A DNA stretch of 64,000 nucleotides from an uncultured Eubacterium sp. (GTDB taxonomy: Bacteria > Bacillota > Clostridia > Lachnospirales > Lachnospiraceae). Shown one piece after another: positions 16,792 to 26,011 of the stretch. The notes beneath the pieces are model-generated. The model did no database searches, was not told where the DNA came from, and saw only the letters and a list, made by a program, of their open reading frames with translations. The stretch covers positions 33,525 through 97,524 of the forward strand of contig CAJUHV010000005.1 in NCBI GenBank assembly GCA_910586445.1. Reading direction: 5' to 3'. The position numbers and the translations under genes are program-made. Each line of letters begins with the position of its first letter. Position 1 is the stretch's first letter.

Positions 16792-19725
16792 TTAGTCTGA
16801 ACCTGTCACGCCTTTGATTACCGCTTTTAAAAGGTTCATATCAACCGGCTTGCCTACATGCGCATTCATGCCGGCATCCAATGCGTCTTTGACATCTTCT
16901 GAAAATGTATTTGCAGTCATCGCAATAATCGGCACCGTCTCTGCCTGTGGATGGCTGCACCCTCGAATCGCCCTGGTCGCATCATATCCATTCATCACAG
17001 GCATCTGGACATCCATTAAAATCAGATCGTAATGCCCCGGCTCTGACTGCTCAAACATCTCTAATGCCTCCTGCCCGTTGCCTGCCCATTCACAGGTTGC
17101 ACCCGCTATCTTTAACAGCTCCATAAGTATTTCGGCATTCAGCTCAATATCCTCTGCTGCCAGAATATGCATACCCTCAAGCGTGATCTCCTCATCATCC
17201 GGCCCGAATTTTGATTGTGCTTCTTCGCCTGTGCCTTTCATGCTGTCTACAATCATCTTAAAGTTGCTCAGGAAAAACGGCTTCTGTAAAAATCCGTCAA
17301 CACCTGCTTTTGTTCCTTCTTCTTCGATACTGCTGATGTCATATGCCGTCAAAATCATAATCGGCACATTTGAAGGAACAATTTTACGAATGCGGCGTGC
17401 TGTTTCAATGCCGCTGATATCCGGCATCTGCCAGTCGATAATCACCAGGTCAAAACCCCTGCCGTCTGCCTCCGCACCCTCTGCCATTGCTACGGCCTCC
17501 TGGCCTCCAAGTGCATACTGGATATTTACGCCGGTTCCGGTCATCGTTTTCTGGACTCCCAGACAGATCTCTTCCTCGTCATCTACTACCAGAAGATGTG
17601 TCACGCCATGCTTGATCCAGAACTCAGGATCTACATTCTGCTCTTTAATCCGCAGCTCTAATACAAGCGTAAACGTGCTGCCATGATCCAGCTCACTTTC
17701 TACACTGATCGTACCGCCCATAAGGTCTATCAGATTTTTCGTAATTGCCATGCCAAGGCCCGTACCCTGTATGCCGGCTGTCTTTTTACTGCTTTCCCGG
17801 CTGAACGGCTGGAAAATTGTCTCCAGATACTCTTCTGACATGCCGATACCGTTATCCTTTATAACAAACCGGAAACGGGCATAGTTTTTCGTATGCTGCG
17901 GCAGCTGCCGGACACTCATCTCTATTTTTCCTCCGTCCGGCGTATATTTTACCGCATTTGACAATATATTAATCAAAATCTGGTTGATACGCAGGCGGTC
18001 TCCGAGTATTTCTTCGTTGCAGACATCGTATACATAGATCCGAAAATCCTGATGCTTTGCTTTTGCCTGCACCTGCATCATGGCTCCAAGCTCATCTACC
18101 ACCTCCGCAAGGCTGATTTCAGATATATTTAATGTCGTCTTCCCGCTCTCGATCTTGCTCATATCAAGCACATCATTAATAAGCCCCAGCAGATGCTGGC
18201 TTGAGGATGAGATCTTGCGTGTATACTCGTAAACCCTGTCCGGATCATGCGCATCCCGCTGCAGCAGCGTGGAAAACCCTACAATCGCATTCATCGGCGT
18301 ACGGATATCATGGCTCATATTGCTTAAAAAGACGCTCTTAGACTCATTTGCCGACTTTGCAATCTCAAGTGCATCCATCAGCATCTTCTTGCTCTGCTGC
18401 TCATGTGTCCGGTCTGACAATACGGCGACAAAACGCGTGGAGCCGTTTGCCTGCGTCTTATACACTGTCTCTAAAAACCATCTGTGTTCACCGTCCAGTT
18501 TGTTAACACGTTCACCTTCGTATGTAATCGATTCTCCGACTGCCAGCCCTTTGATGGAATCATAGATGTCCTCTGCCTTATTATCCGAAAAGACCCGGTT
18601 TAACATTCGGATATCGCCTTTTACCTCATCTTCCTTTATGCCAAACAGACGCTCAATATTTGGGCTTACATATTCGACCGAATAATCATCTGTCGTAAAC
18701 ATCACATATACGTCATTTGTACTGTTTGCCAGAATGCTGCACAAACGCTCCCGGTGCTGGACGTCTTCTTCCTTCTGAAGTATCTTTCTGTATGAAATCC
18801 GTCCCATATAGATAATCATCACAGTCACGGCAAAGACGCTGCCGAACAATACCATGAATGTCCTCGAACTGTTTAAAATTTCTTCTCCATGCTTCATAAT
18901 GACCGCATCCGGCACGACTGCTACCAAAGACCAGCCGTCCGAGCCTTTAATTGACGTAAATGCCAATACCGTCTCTTCTCCGTCTAAGTTGAACCTTCCG
19001 GCCTCCTCCTGCCCGAGCTTCATTCTGTCATGGAATTCCTGGATCTGCCCCTGGTCATTGCCGGACTCGGCAAGCATTGTCAAAATATTGGAAAATGGAC
19101 TTTTACTGCTCTGCTTGGACGAATGCACTAAAATATCCCCGTCACCATTTGTAATATAAGAATAGCCTGCCTGATCGTAAAAAGTAAGTATAAACTCTTC
19201 TTCTACTACAGATAACTTTCTTTTTACCTGCACAATGCCGCGCACGCCGTCTGCAAACGCAAACTCCTGATAACCACCGATAATCTGCTGCCCGGTGGCT
19301 TCGTCTATAAAAGGCTCGCGGATTCCCTTTCCACTGCCTGTTTTGTATACTGCCAGCTCATCTTCTGACAATTTTCGTCTGTCCGTATCTACATCCGCAT
19401 ACAGATGCCTGTCATCCTCGTTCATCACATCAAAACTGACAAAGTCATCTTCAAATACTTCTACGACATGGCGGATTGCAGCTTCATCCTTTGATTTTTC
19501 TTTCGAGAGATTCTTTACGACCTTGGAAAGTATCTGCATATCTTTTTCAATATATACTTCAAATGCATGGCTGCCCTGCGAGGTCACTTCCAGAATCTCT
19601 GAAACTGCCTGCTGCCAGATCGCCCTCTGCATACCGGTTATATAGCGCACGATTCCTATTGTCAATATGACTGCCACTAAAATAATCGGAACCATAATTT
19701 TCAGCTGTTCGTTATTTTTTTTCAT
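16792..19725 (-). CDS. Hybrid histidine kinase, dCache-like sensor, PAS, two receivers
   Basis: This 977-residue membrane kinase has a membrane helix near residues 11-29, an extracellular sensor of about 250 residues (Cache-like, with FTFYDQAGYSYITNGDGDIL), and a second helix near 290-310. A PAS domain follows (YSVEYVSPNIERLFGI), then HisKA with the phospho-His in NMSHDIRTPMNAIVGFS, and a HATPase domain (NILSNAVKYTPDGGKI, DNGIGMS, GTGLGMAI). Two receivers end the protein, with phospho-Asp in LVIIDWQMPDISG and LILMDVQMPVMNG. The ATG at 19725 has AGGTG 6 nt upstream. It lies 24 nt downstream of another hybrid kinase with a similar sensor, so the pair probably arose by duplication. Confidence 0.93.
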   Translation of the reverse strand: MKKNNEQLKIMVPIILVAVILTIGIVRYITGMQRAIWQQAVSEILEVTSQGSHAFEVYIEKDMQILSKVVKNLSKEKSKDEAAIRHVVEVFEDDFVSFDVMNEDDRHLYADVDTDRRKLSEDELAVYKTGSGKGIREPFIDEATGQQIIGGYQEFAFADGVRGIVQVKRKLSVVEEEFILTFYDQAGYSYITNGDGDILVHSSKQSSKSPFSNILTMLAESGNDQGQIQEFHDRMKLGQEEAGRFNLDGEETVLAFTSIKGSDGWSLVAVVPDAVIMKHGEEILNSSRTFMVLFGSVFAVTVMIIYMGRISYRKILQKEEDVQHRERLCSILANSTNDVYVMFTTDDYSVEYVSPNIERLFGIKEDEVKGDIRMLNRVFSDNKAEDIYDSIKGLAVGESITYEGERVNKLDGEHRWFLETVYKTQANGSTRFVAVLSDRTHEQQSKKMLMDALEIAKSANESKSVFLSNMSHDIRTPMNAIVGFSTLLQRDAHDPDRVYEYTRKISSSSQHLLGLINDVLDMSKIESGKTTLNISEISLAEVVDELGAMMQVQAKAKHQDFRIYVYDVCNEEILGDRLRINQILINILSNAVKYTPDGGKIEMSVRQLPQHTKNYARFRFVIKDNGIGMSEEYLETIFQPFSRESSKKTAGIQGTGLGMAITKNLIDLMGGTISVESELDHGSTFTLVLELRIKEQNVDPEFWIKHGVTHLLVVDDEEEICLGVQKTMTGTGVNIQYALGGQEAVAMAEGAEADGRGFDLVIIDWQMPDISGIETARRIRKIVPSNVPIMILTAYDISSIEEEGTKAGVDGFLQKPFFLSNFKMIVDSMKGTGEEAQSKFGPDDEEITLEGMHILAAEDIELNAEILMELLKIAGATCEWAGNGQEALEMFEQSEPGHYDLILMDVQMPVMNGYDATRAIRGCSHPQAETVPIIAMTANTFSEDVKDALDAGMNAHVGKPVDMNLLKAVIKGVTGSD

Positions 19726-19749
19726 ATACACACCTATTCCTAATACACT

Positions 19750-21915
19750 CTAAGAAAGATACTGCCTCATTACATTTTCAATCGGTCCCATGTCGATCGG
19801 CTTTGCAATATGGCCGTTCATGCCTGCATTTTTAGAATTTTCCACATCCTGTGCCAGTGCATTGGCAGACAGCGCAAAAATCGGGATTTTTCCTGCATCT
19901 TGTCTGTCCATTCCCCGGATCTGGCGCGTCGCTTCATATCCGTCCATCACAGGCATCTGAATATCCATAAAAATCAGGTCATAATATCCGCACGGCTTTT
20001 CGCGTACCATCTGCACGGCCTCCTGCCCGTTATAAGCCTTCTCTATCTGCACGCCTGTAGTGCTCAGCATAGCTTCTGCGATTTCCATATTCAGCTCCAC
20101 ATCTTCTACGATGAGAATCCGTTTATCTGCGTAATCATCCTCTTCCTCTGACTGTACCCCCTGCGCTGCCTCAGATTCGGCAGCCACATCCTGCTGTGCG
20201 CTTTCACAGATTTTAAGCGGCAGGCTCACCGTAAACACAGACCCTTTACCCGGCTCGCTGTCTATCGTAATGCTGCCTCCCATCAGATCCAGCAGGCCTT
20301 TTGTAATCGCAAGCCCTACTCCTATGCCGGCAATTCCGCTCACAGTCGTATTCTGCTGCCTTACAAATGACTGGAATATCTTTTCCAAAAAATCTTTCTC
20401 TATGCCTATGCCGGTATCCGTACAGCTGAAACAGTAAACTGCATGCCCGTTCTCAATTTTGCTTATCTGCGACAGCTCCAGATAGACATGCCCTCCCGTC
20501 TGCGTATATTTTATGGCATTGTTGATAATATTTATAAAAATCTGCCGGATACGTAGTGCATCCGCGGAAACCATCTCATTTTCCAAATGGACAGGCGCAG
20601 CTTCCATAACGATCCCCGCCTCTTTCGACACAGTCTCCATCAGGTCTATGACTTCTTCATACAGACAGACAAAATTCATATTATCTTCTTTTAATATGAT
20701 CCTGCCGTCATTGATCTGTGCCATATCCAGCACATCATTGACAAGGCTTAAAAGATGCTTTCCTGACTTGTTGATTTTTTCCAGGCACTCCTGCATCTTT
20801 GCCTGATCATCTGTGCTGTCTCTCGCAATTACGGTCATCCCGATTATCGCATTTAACGGTGTCCGGATATCATGGGACATGTTCATTAAAAACTGCCCCC
20901 TCACCTTATTTGCCTCATCCGCTTTATCCAGCGCCGCACAGAGCTCTATCGTATGTGCCCTGCTTTCCCGCATTTTAATACCATAAAAAGCTGCGGCAAT
21001 CAAAAGGACAATTATCACAACCATGCCGGCAAACACCATTATTTTCTGCAGAATGCTTTTCTCCTGCCCTGCAATCATATACTCTGGTACAACAGATACT
21101 AAAAGCCATCCGGCATCTGCCCAAAGCGGCTCATAGCAAAAGATCAGGCCGTCTCCCTGGTCTGTGAATTCGGCCCATCCCGATCGATTTTCAGAGATGT
21201 TTTCTTTTAATAATTTTATTTGATCCGAGCCATTTTCATCTTCAGAAATCATTTCATATAAATTAGATATTGTATTTTCGCTGTTTTTATGATGTGAACG
21301 CACCATAATCTTTCCTGTCTGATTTACCAGATAGGAAAATCCCGTATTATCATAAAATGTCAGTGTAAACTGTTCCGAAAACTCTTTTGCACGGTACTCC
21401 TTTACCAGATATCCCGTGCCGATATCTGCCAGGACAGTCCGTTCAAATATATAGAATACATTTTCCCCTGTCATACTGTTCACATGCGAATCAGCAATTC
21501 CCCGTTCCTTTTCTGTTTCATCTAAAAAACTACAGATCGTTTCATCAAGCTGTGCTGCTCTTTGAAAATTGCCTGCCGCATTATTCAGCCGCCCGATATC
21601 TTTATTTGGATTTTGGCCGGCAGGCAGATACACGATCACATCAGGCTCCATCATAGCACACAATCCTGCTGTTTCTTTCAGCCCGTCTACGCCTGCCTCT
21701 GCTAAGACCTTTTTGATCCTCCCAAGCTCCGCAAAATCTTTTGCAATCTGTATATTTACCGTATTTGCTCCCTGACGTGTATTTTCTTTTATAATTTCAA
21801 TGGAATTCATCCGCAGCTCTCTGCGGACCCCACGCGCAAACAGCCAGCCGCATGCTGCCAGCAAAATCAACAGCACAATGATCACAATAACATGTATATC
21901 GTTTTTCTTCTTCAT
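19750..21915 (-). CDS. Hybrid histidine kinase with Cache-like sensor and one receiver
   Basis: This 721-residue protein has a membrane helix at residues 8-27, an extracellular sensor to about 285 (FTLTFYDNTGFSYLVNQTGKI, close to the neighbour's), and a second helix at about 293-315. HisKA follows (NMSHDIRTPLNAIIGMT), then HATPase (NIINNAIKYTQTGGHV, CTDTGIGI, GVGLAITKGL), and a C-terminal receiver (DLIFMDIQMPVMDG). No PAS and no HPt domain is present, so phosphate must leave through another protein. The ribosome binding site is weak. It is the first gene of a probable operon with the larger hybrid kinase and DUF3842. Confidence 0.92.
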   Translation of the reverse strand: MKKKNDIHVIVIIVLLILLAACGWLFARGVRRELRMNSIEIIKENTRQGANTVNIQIAKDFAELGRIKKVLAEAGVDGLKETAGLCAMMEPDVIVYLPAGQNPNKDIGRLNNAAGNFQRAAQLDETICSFLDETEKERGIADSHVNSMTGENVFYIFERTVLADIGTGYLVKEYRAKEFSEQFTLTFYDNTGFSYLVNQTGKIMVRSHHKNSENTISNLYEMISEDENGSDQIKLLKENISENRSGWAEFTDQGDGLIFCYEPLWADAGWLLVSVVPEYMIAGQEKSILQKIMVFAGMVVIIVLLIAAAFYGIKMRESRAHTIELCAALDKADEANKVRGQFLMNMSHDIRTPLNAIIGMTVIARDSTDDQAKMQECLEKINKSGKHLLSLVNDVLDMAQINDGRIILKEDNMNFVCLYEEVIDLMETVSKEAGIVMEAAPVHLENEMVSADALRIRQIFINIINNAIKYTQTGGHVYLELSQISKIENGHAVYCFSCTDTGIGIEKDFLEKIFQSFVRQQNTTVSGIAGIGVGLAITKGLLDLMGGSITIDSEPGKGSVFTVSLPLKICESAQQDVAAESEAAQGVQSEEEDDYADKRILIVEDVELNMEIAEAMLSTTGVQIEKAYNGQEAVQMVREKPCGYYDLIFMDIQMPVMDGYEATRQIRGMDRQDAGKIPIFALSANALAQDVENSKNAGMNGHIAKPIDMGPIENVMRQYLS

Positions 21916-22016
21916 AATATATATTTATCCATCCACCATAATCGCCTTGCTCAAACCTATTTTAGCACTCCCATCCCATAAAATCAATTTATTTTCTGTT
22001 CCGTATCAAATTTTGC

Positions 22017-22058
22017 AAAAAAACCAGGGCTTTGCAGAACAATCATTCTGCAAAGCCC
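22017..22058 (-). terminator. Intrinsic terminator of the hsp20 gene
   Basis: A perfect 13-bp stem (plus-strand arms 22027-22039 GGGCTTTGCAGAA and 22046-22058) has a 6-nt loop. On the minus strand it is followed within three bases by a run of seven T (22017-22023). It ends hsp20 transcription before the downstream hybrid kinase. Confidence 0.93.
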
Positions 22059-22102
22059 CAACCCTTTATCGTTTATTCAGAAGTATTTTTCGTGCTTTTT
22101 CT

Positions 22103-22546
22103 TTATCCCTCAATCGCAATATATCTGCTCTCTTCGACTTCCGGCTTAGCCAGCTTCTTAGGAACTGTTACTTTTAAAATACCGTCTTCAAATCTGGCCC
22201 TGACCTCCTCCTGTGTCACCGCACTGCCTACATAAAAGCTTCTGCTGCATGAGCCAAAATACCGCTCCCTGCGGATATATTTTCCATTTTCGTCTTTCTC
22301 TCCGCTATCCTCATTCTTAGAAGCGCTGATTGTCAGATATCCCTCCTTCAGCTCTGCCTTGACATCTTCTTTCTTATAGCCCGGCAGGTTGATATCCAGT
22401 TCATAGCCTGCCGCAGTTTCTTTTACGTCTGTCTGCATAACGCTGCCGGATGGGGCATCGTATCTCATCAGGGATCTTGCCGGACGGGCAAAATCATTAA
22501 AAAAATCATCAAATAAATTTTCTCCAAAAATACTAGGCATTAACAT
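22103..22546 (-). CDS. Hsp20/alpha-crystallin small heat-shock protein
   Basis: This 147-residue protein is a small heat-shock chaperone that binds unfolding proteins without ATP. The N-terminus MLMPSIFGENLFDDFF is typical of clostridial members. The alpha-crystallin domain spans roughly residues 40-140 (MQTDVKETAAGYELDINLPGYKKEDVKAEL, RRERYFGSCSRSFYVG). Near the end lies the conserved ARFEDGILKVTVPK strand. GGAGG is 8 nt upstream of the ATG at 22546. The gene is alone between its own promoter with CIRCE and its own terminator, so it should respond to heat through HrcA. Confidence 0.95.
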   Translation of the reverse strand: MLMPSIFGENLFDDFFNDFARPARSLMRYDAPSGSVMQTDVKETAAGYELDINLPGYKKEDVKAELKEGYLTISASKNEDSGEKDENGKYIRRERYFGSCSRSFYVGSAVTQEEVRARFEDGILKVTVPKKLAKPEVEESRYIAIEG

Positions 22547-22615
22547 AGTTCGTTCCTCCATTCTTATAATAGGCAGCTGCGCTGTCGTAAATATCTTGTT
22601 CTTTGTTACAACTAT

Positions 22616-22644
22616 GTTATACCACTTTTATTAGCACTCGTCAA
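22616..22644 (-). promoter_or_regulatory. Sigma-A promoter of hsp20
   Basis: On the minus strand, TTGACG (22639-22644) and TATAAC (22616-22621) are separated by 17 bp. The -35 lies inside the CIRCE element, so bound HrcA would block RNA polymerase. Confidence 0.85.
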
Positions 22645-22657
22645 TATCGAGTGCTAA
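22631..22657. promoter_or_regulatory. CIRCE operator (HrcA binding site)
   Basis: TTAGCACTC, nine bases, then GAGTGCTAA is a perfect match to the CIRCE consensus. It overlaps the -35 of the hsp20 promoter. HrcA itself and groESL/dnaK are not in the window. Confidence 0.97.
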
Positions 22658-22759
22658 TAATTTCTGTGAACTTTTTGTGAAATCAGATAATTTTGTCATA
22701 CTACAGTAACATGATCTCCAGCCCTGCGTTTTTTATACACTTTAAAGACATCCTCTGCA

Positions 22760-25030
22760 TTATACTTTGTCGATCTTAATCAGCTTCGCATTCAGGCTCT
22801 CCAAAAATCCTTCCGGCACCATAGCGCTGCCCATATCACACATAGCCTGCGGCGTCATCTTCTTCATCATATCCCACATTCCTTCTCCCGGAACTACCTT
22901 CATATTCATCGAGAGCTTGACTGCTTCTGTTACTAATGCCATAGCCTCCTGCGAATGCGAGATTTCTTCAATAGAATACTTGATATTATATTTTCCTTCC
23001 GGGAATTCCATTGGAGCACTAAGATCTAAGTCGCCTGCGAGCTTAAACCAGTTTGCAACTCCTTCTGCCCTCTCGTTTACTTCCGGCAGTACATAAATCG
23101 AAGGCTCTTTTTCTACCTTTTCCAGCGTCATGCTGTCTATCAGATCTCCCGCAGCCGCTGTCACGATATTCAGCCCGTCTTCCAGTGCCACGTCAAATAC
23201 AAATACCTTTTCCGCAGCCTTTTCCTCTGCCAGCTTTCCATTGATATACAAGGCTACCGACGGCTGGTTCGAATATACCCTGATCTGTGTCGTATCTCCC
23301 GCACGCTGTGCATAACGCCTTCCGCACAGATGCAGCACCGGAGATTTGCTCCAGTATGCCTGATATACGTAGTAGCTGTCCTTCTTTGTCTTGCGGTCCA
23401 TGGTGACAAGCCCTTTGTTATTCCTGCCTGCTACGCCGCCCTCATCACGTGCCGCGCATCCAAAGTCAAACATGTTCCATACATGGCTGGACCAGATCCA
23501 AGGACGCTCATCCAGCACCTTTGCCATATGCTCATGATACAGTGCCTGATATTCTTCACTGTAGTCCTTGCATGCCGGACTGCTGCCATGGTATGTAATA
23601 ATGCCCTCGCATCCATACTCAGACAGTCCGAGGCAGATATCCGGGTGCACTTTATGGAAGTTGTCCATCCATGGCCCGTTGTCTTCCATCCTGCCGCCAT
23701 ACCAGCCAAAGTAGTGGTTATAGCTCTCTACATCTGTGATCTTATGCATCGGGCCTTCCACCGGAGTCATGGATACATGTGCAATTGTCGTCAGACGTGT
23801 CGGGTCCAGTTCTTTACACAGTTTCTGCAGCTCCTTGTGGTTTTCTACCAGCTGGTCCGAAATTCCGCCGATTAAAATCTCATTGGAAATGCCCCAGAAG
23901 CAGATCGAAGGGTGATTGTAATTTTGTATGATCAGTTCTTTCATCTGGCTGATACAGTTTTCATGTGCAGCCGGGTCCTGATTCATTACGCTGATAAACG
24001 GAATCTCCGCCCATATAATAAATCCTAACTCGTCACAGGCATCGTAAAAATCCTGTGAATGCTGATAATGTGCCAGACGTATTGTATTTGCCCCAAGCTC
24101 TTTAATAATGCGGGCATCTTCATAATGATCCTCTTTTGTAAGCGCATTGCCTTTGTACAGCTTGTCCTGATGACGGCTGACACCACGCAGCGGTGTTTCC
24201 ACGCCATTTATAATAAATCCTTTGTCCGGGTCACAAGAAAAGCTGCGAACACCTGCTTTTACCTGAATCTCGTCATAGGCTTCGTTTCTTCTCTGCAGTA
24301 CAGCTACGACTGTATACAGATATGGATGGTCAATCTCCCATCTTACGGCATCCGGCACAAATACTGTCACCTTCGTATCATCTGCAGGACGTACGGCTGA
24401 AGCAGCCTCGTTTCCATCTGCATCCAATACGGTATACAATACAGTAAAGTTCTCATCTGCATTCTTTACCCATGCCTGCATTTCAAATGTCGCACCGCCG
24501 GACTCCTCACAAGGCTTCGGTGTCACCATAAGCCCCGGCCCGCCATAATAATCCAGGTCAAAATGCACATTCGGCACGCTGATTAAATTAACGCCGCGGT
24601 ATAGTCCGCCGTAGAATGTAAAATCCGCTGACTGCGGATATACGCTGTCTTTATGTTCATTGCTGCAGGCAACTGCCAGCAGGTTCTCCCCCTCGTCTTT
24701 ACACAGATCCGTAATATCCGCGCGGAATGTAGAATAACCTCCCTCGTGATATACGGCCTCAGTGCCATTCACATATACTGATGCCTGCTGTCCTGCAGCC
24801 GGTATTTCCACATATACCCTGCCGCCTTCCAGAGGCTGCTTCGGCGTATCAAAGCTCTTTGCATACCAGCATTTTTTACGGGCATAGCTGCCGTTTCCGT
24901 CATGCCCGTCCACTGCATTCCAGGTATGCGGCAGGTCTACGGACGTCCAGTCCGCCGGCAGGCTCTGCGGCAGCCCTGCATCCTCCTGCTTAAAGCACCA
25001 GCCCTGATTCAAGTTAATGATGTTCCTCAT
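22760..25030 (-). CDS. Glycoside hydrolase family 2 enzyme (beta-galactosidase-like)
   Basis: This 756-residue protein follows the GH2 layout. An N-terminal sugar-binding sandwich carries NLNQGWCFKQED, VDLPHTWN and NGSYARKKCWY. An immunoglobulin-like domain and a TIM barrel follow. The acid/base Glu is in CFWGISNE and the nucleophile Glu in LGLSEYGCEG. There is no signal peptide, so it acts on imported sugars in the cytoplasm. The last ~110 residues (from SIYVLPEVN) contain a Met-rich segment (EGMWDMMKKMTPQAMCDMG) that is not part of standard GH2 domains. A strong AAGGAGG lies 8 nt before the ATG at 25030; an earlier ATG in frame is unlikely. The exact substrate is uncertain. Confidence 0.9.
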   Translation of the reverse strand: MRNIINLNQGWCFKQEDAGLPQSLPADWTSVDLPHTWNAVDGHDGNGSYARKKCWYAKSFDTPKQPLEGGRVYVEIPAAGQQASVYVNGTEAVYHEGGYSTFRADITDLCKDEGENLLAVACSNEHKDSVYPQSADFTFYGGLYRGVNLISVPNVHFDLDYYGGPGLMVTPKPCEESGGATFEMQAWVKNADENFTVLYTVLDADGNEAASAVRPADDTKVTVFVPDAVRWEIDHPYLYTVVAVLQRRNEAYDEIQVKAGVRSFSCDPDKGFIINGVETPLRGVSRHQDKLYKGNALTKEDHYEDARIIKELGANTIRLAHYQHSQDFYDACDELGFIIWAEIPFISVMNQDPAAHENCISQMKELIIQNYNHPSICFWGISNEILIGGISDQLVENHKELQKLCKELDPTRLTTIAHVSMTPVEGPMHKITDVESYNHYFGWYGGRMEDNGPWMDNFHKVHPDICLGLSEYGCEGIITYHGSSPACKDYSEEYQALYHEHMAKVLDERPWIWSSHVWNMFDFGCAARDEGGVAGRNNKGLVTMDRKTKKDSYYVYQAYWSKSPVLHLCGRRYAQRAGDTTQIRVYSNQPSVALYINGKLAEEKAAEKVFVFDVALEDGLNIVTAAAGDLIDSMTLEKVEKEPSIYVLPEVNERAEGVANWFKLAGDLDLSAPMEFPEGKYNIKYSIEEISHSQEAMALVTEAVKLSMNMKVVPGEGMWDMMKKMTPQAMCDMGSAMVPEGFLESLNAKLIKIDKV

Positions 25031-25164
25031 AGTAATCTCCTCCTTAGGTTTGTCCTTCACATGTTAAGTACTATTATATCGATTTTCTATTTTCATTAAA
25101 AGATAGGCTATATAGTGATTATCGTATTTTTTTTAGATGAAAAGGCTAAAATTTCCTTGATTTG

Positions 25165-25173
25165 TGATATACT
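25165..25173 (+). promoter_or_regulatory. Extended -10 promoter of the response-regulator operon
   Basis: TGATATACT is an extended -10 (TGn then TATACT) about 50 nt before the TTG start at 25222. No clear -35 is seen at 17 bp. Confidence 0.45.
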
Positions 25174-25221
25174 AAATGCCGTGCCGAATCATAGGACAAA
25201 TTTTTAAGGAGATGAGCCGTA

Positions 25222-25905
25222 TTGAAACATATATTAATTATTGACGATGACATTCATATCTCAAATATGCTAAAGGAGCTGCTTACAAAAGAAGGGTATG
25301 CCGTTTCCCGCGCATATTCCGGCACGGAGGCAGCACTGGCTGTTTCCCATATAAAGCAGGGCAGCACAAGGCCGGACCTGGTGCTGCTTGACCTGATGCT
25401 GCCGGGACTTGACGGAGAGGATGTCCTTCCTCTGCTGAAAGGAATCCCGGTCATAGTCGTCAGTGCAAAAGCAGACTGCGACCATAAAGCCGAGCTGCTG
25501 TTTGGCGGGGCTGTTGACTATGTGACAAAGCCTTTTCATGCAAAAGAGCTGCTTGCCCGCATTGCCATTCATCTAAGCATAAGCAGCCATGCTGCCGCCG
25601 ATACTGCCAGAACACTCGCCTGCGGAAATATTTCCTTATATATGGATACCCACACGGCAGTGCTGAATGACAGGCCCGTCAGGCTGACCAGAACCGAATA
25701 CGCGATTTTAAAGCTGCTTATGCGAAATCCCTCACAGGTAATTACCAAGTCCCAGCTTTTAGACCGGATCAGCATGGATACGCCTGACTGTACCGAAAGC
25801 TCTTTAAAAATGCATATTTCAAACCTGCGCCGAAAGCTGCGTGCCGTGGATGACCATGATTACATCGAGGCTGTCTGGGGCATCGGGTTCAAGCTGCGGT
25901 TATAA
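25222..25905 (+). CDS. OmpR-family response regulator
   Basis: This 227-residue regulator has an N-terminal receiver (LIIDDDIHISNML, phospho-Asp in LVLLDLMLPG, Lys in VTKPFHAKEL) and a C-terminal winged helix (RLTRTEYAILKLLMRNPSQVITKSQLLD). The start is TTG, preceded by AAGGAG at about 9 nt; the sequence gives no in-frame ATG nearby at the right place. It is the first gene of a regulator, ATPase, permease and kinase cluster of the type that senses and exports peptide antibiotics. Four direct TCTTTAC repeats downstream (25926-25967) are plausible binding sites. Confidence 0.93.
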   Translation: MKHILIIDDDIHISNMLKELLTKEGYAVSRAYSGTEAALAVSHIKQGSTRPDLVLLDLMLPGLDGEDVLPLLKGIPVIVVSAKADCDHKAELLFGGAVDYVTKPFHAKELLARIAIHLSISSHAAADTARTLACGNISLYMDTHTAVLNDRPVRLTRTEYAILKLLMRNPSQVITKSQLLDRISMDTPDCTESSLKMHISNLRRKLRAVDDHDYIEAVWGIGFKLRL

Positions 25906-25925
25906 GCTGCTGTTTTTTATATAAA

Positions 25926-25967
25926 TCTTTACATTTTCTTTACTGTTTTCTTTACTGCTTTCTTTAC
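25926..25967 (+). promoter_or_regulatory. Four TCTTTAC direct repeats, candidate regulator operator
   Basis: TCTTTAC occurs at 25926-25932, 25937-25943, 25949-25955 and 25961-25967, spaced 11, 12 and 12 bp. OmpR-type regulators bind head-to-tail repeats at about 10-12 bp. The array lies just upstream of the ABC transporter genes and just after the regulator gene. A small hairpin CTGGC/GCCAG follows. Confidence 0.55.
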
Positions 25968-26011
25968 GGTCTGGCGCTAAAATGCCAGCATAAGCAAAGG
26001 AGGTCACATAT

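Noticed and set aside
16814..19670. Plus-strand frames opposite the hybrid kinase
   Set aside because: Antisense shadows without starts or motifs.
25073..25080. Promoter for the GH2 gene (TATAAT-like site)
   Set aside because: A good -10 is present near here on the minus strand, but the -35 (TTTTAA) is too weak to call.
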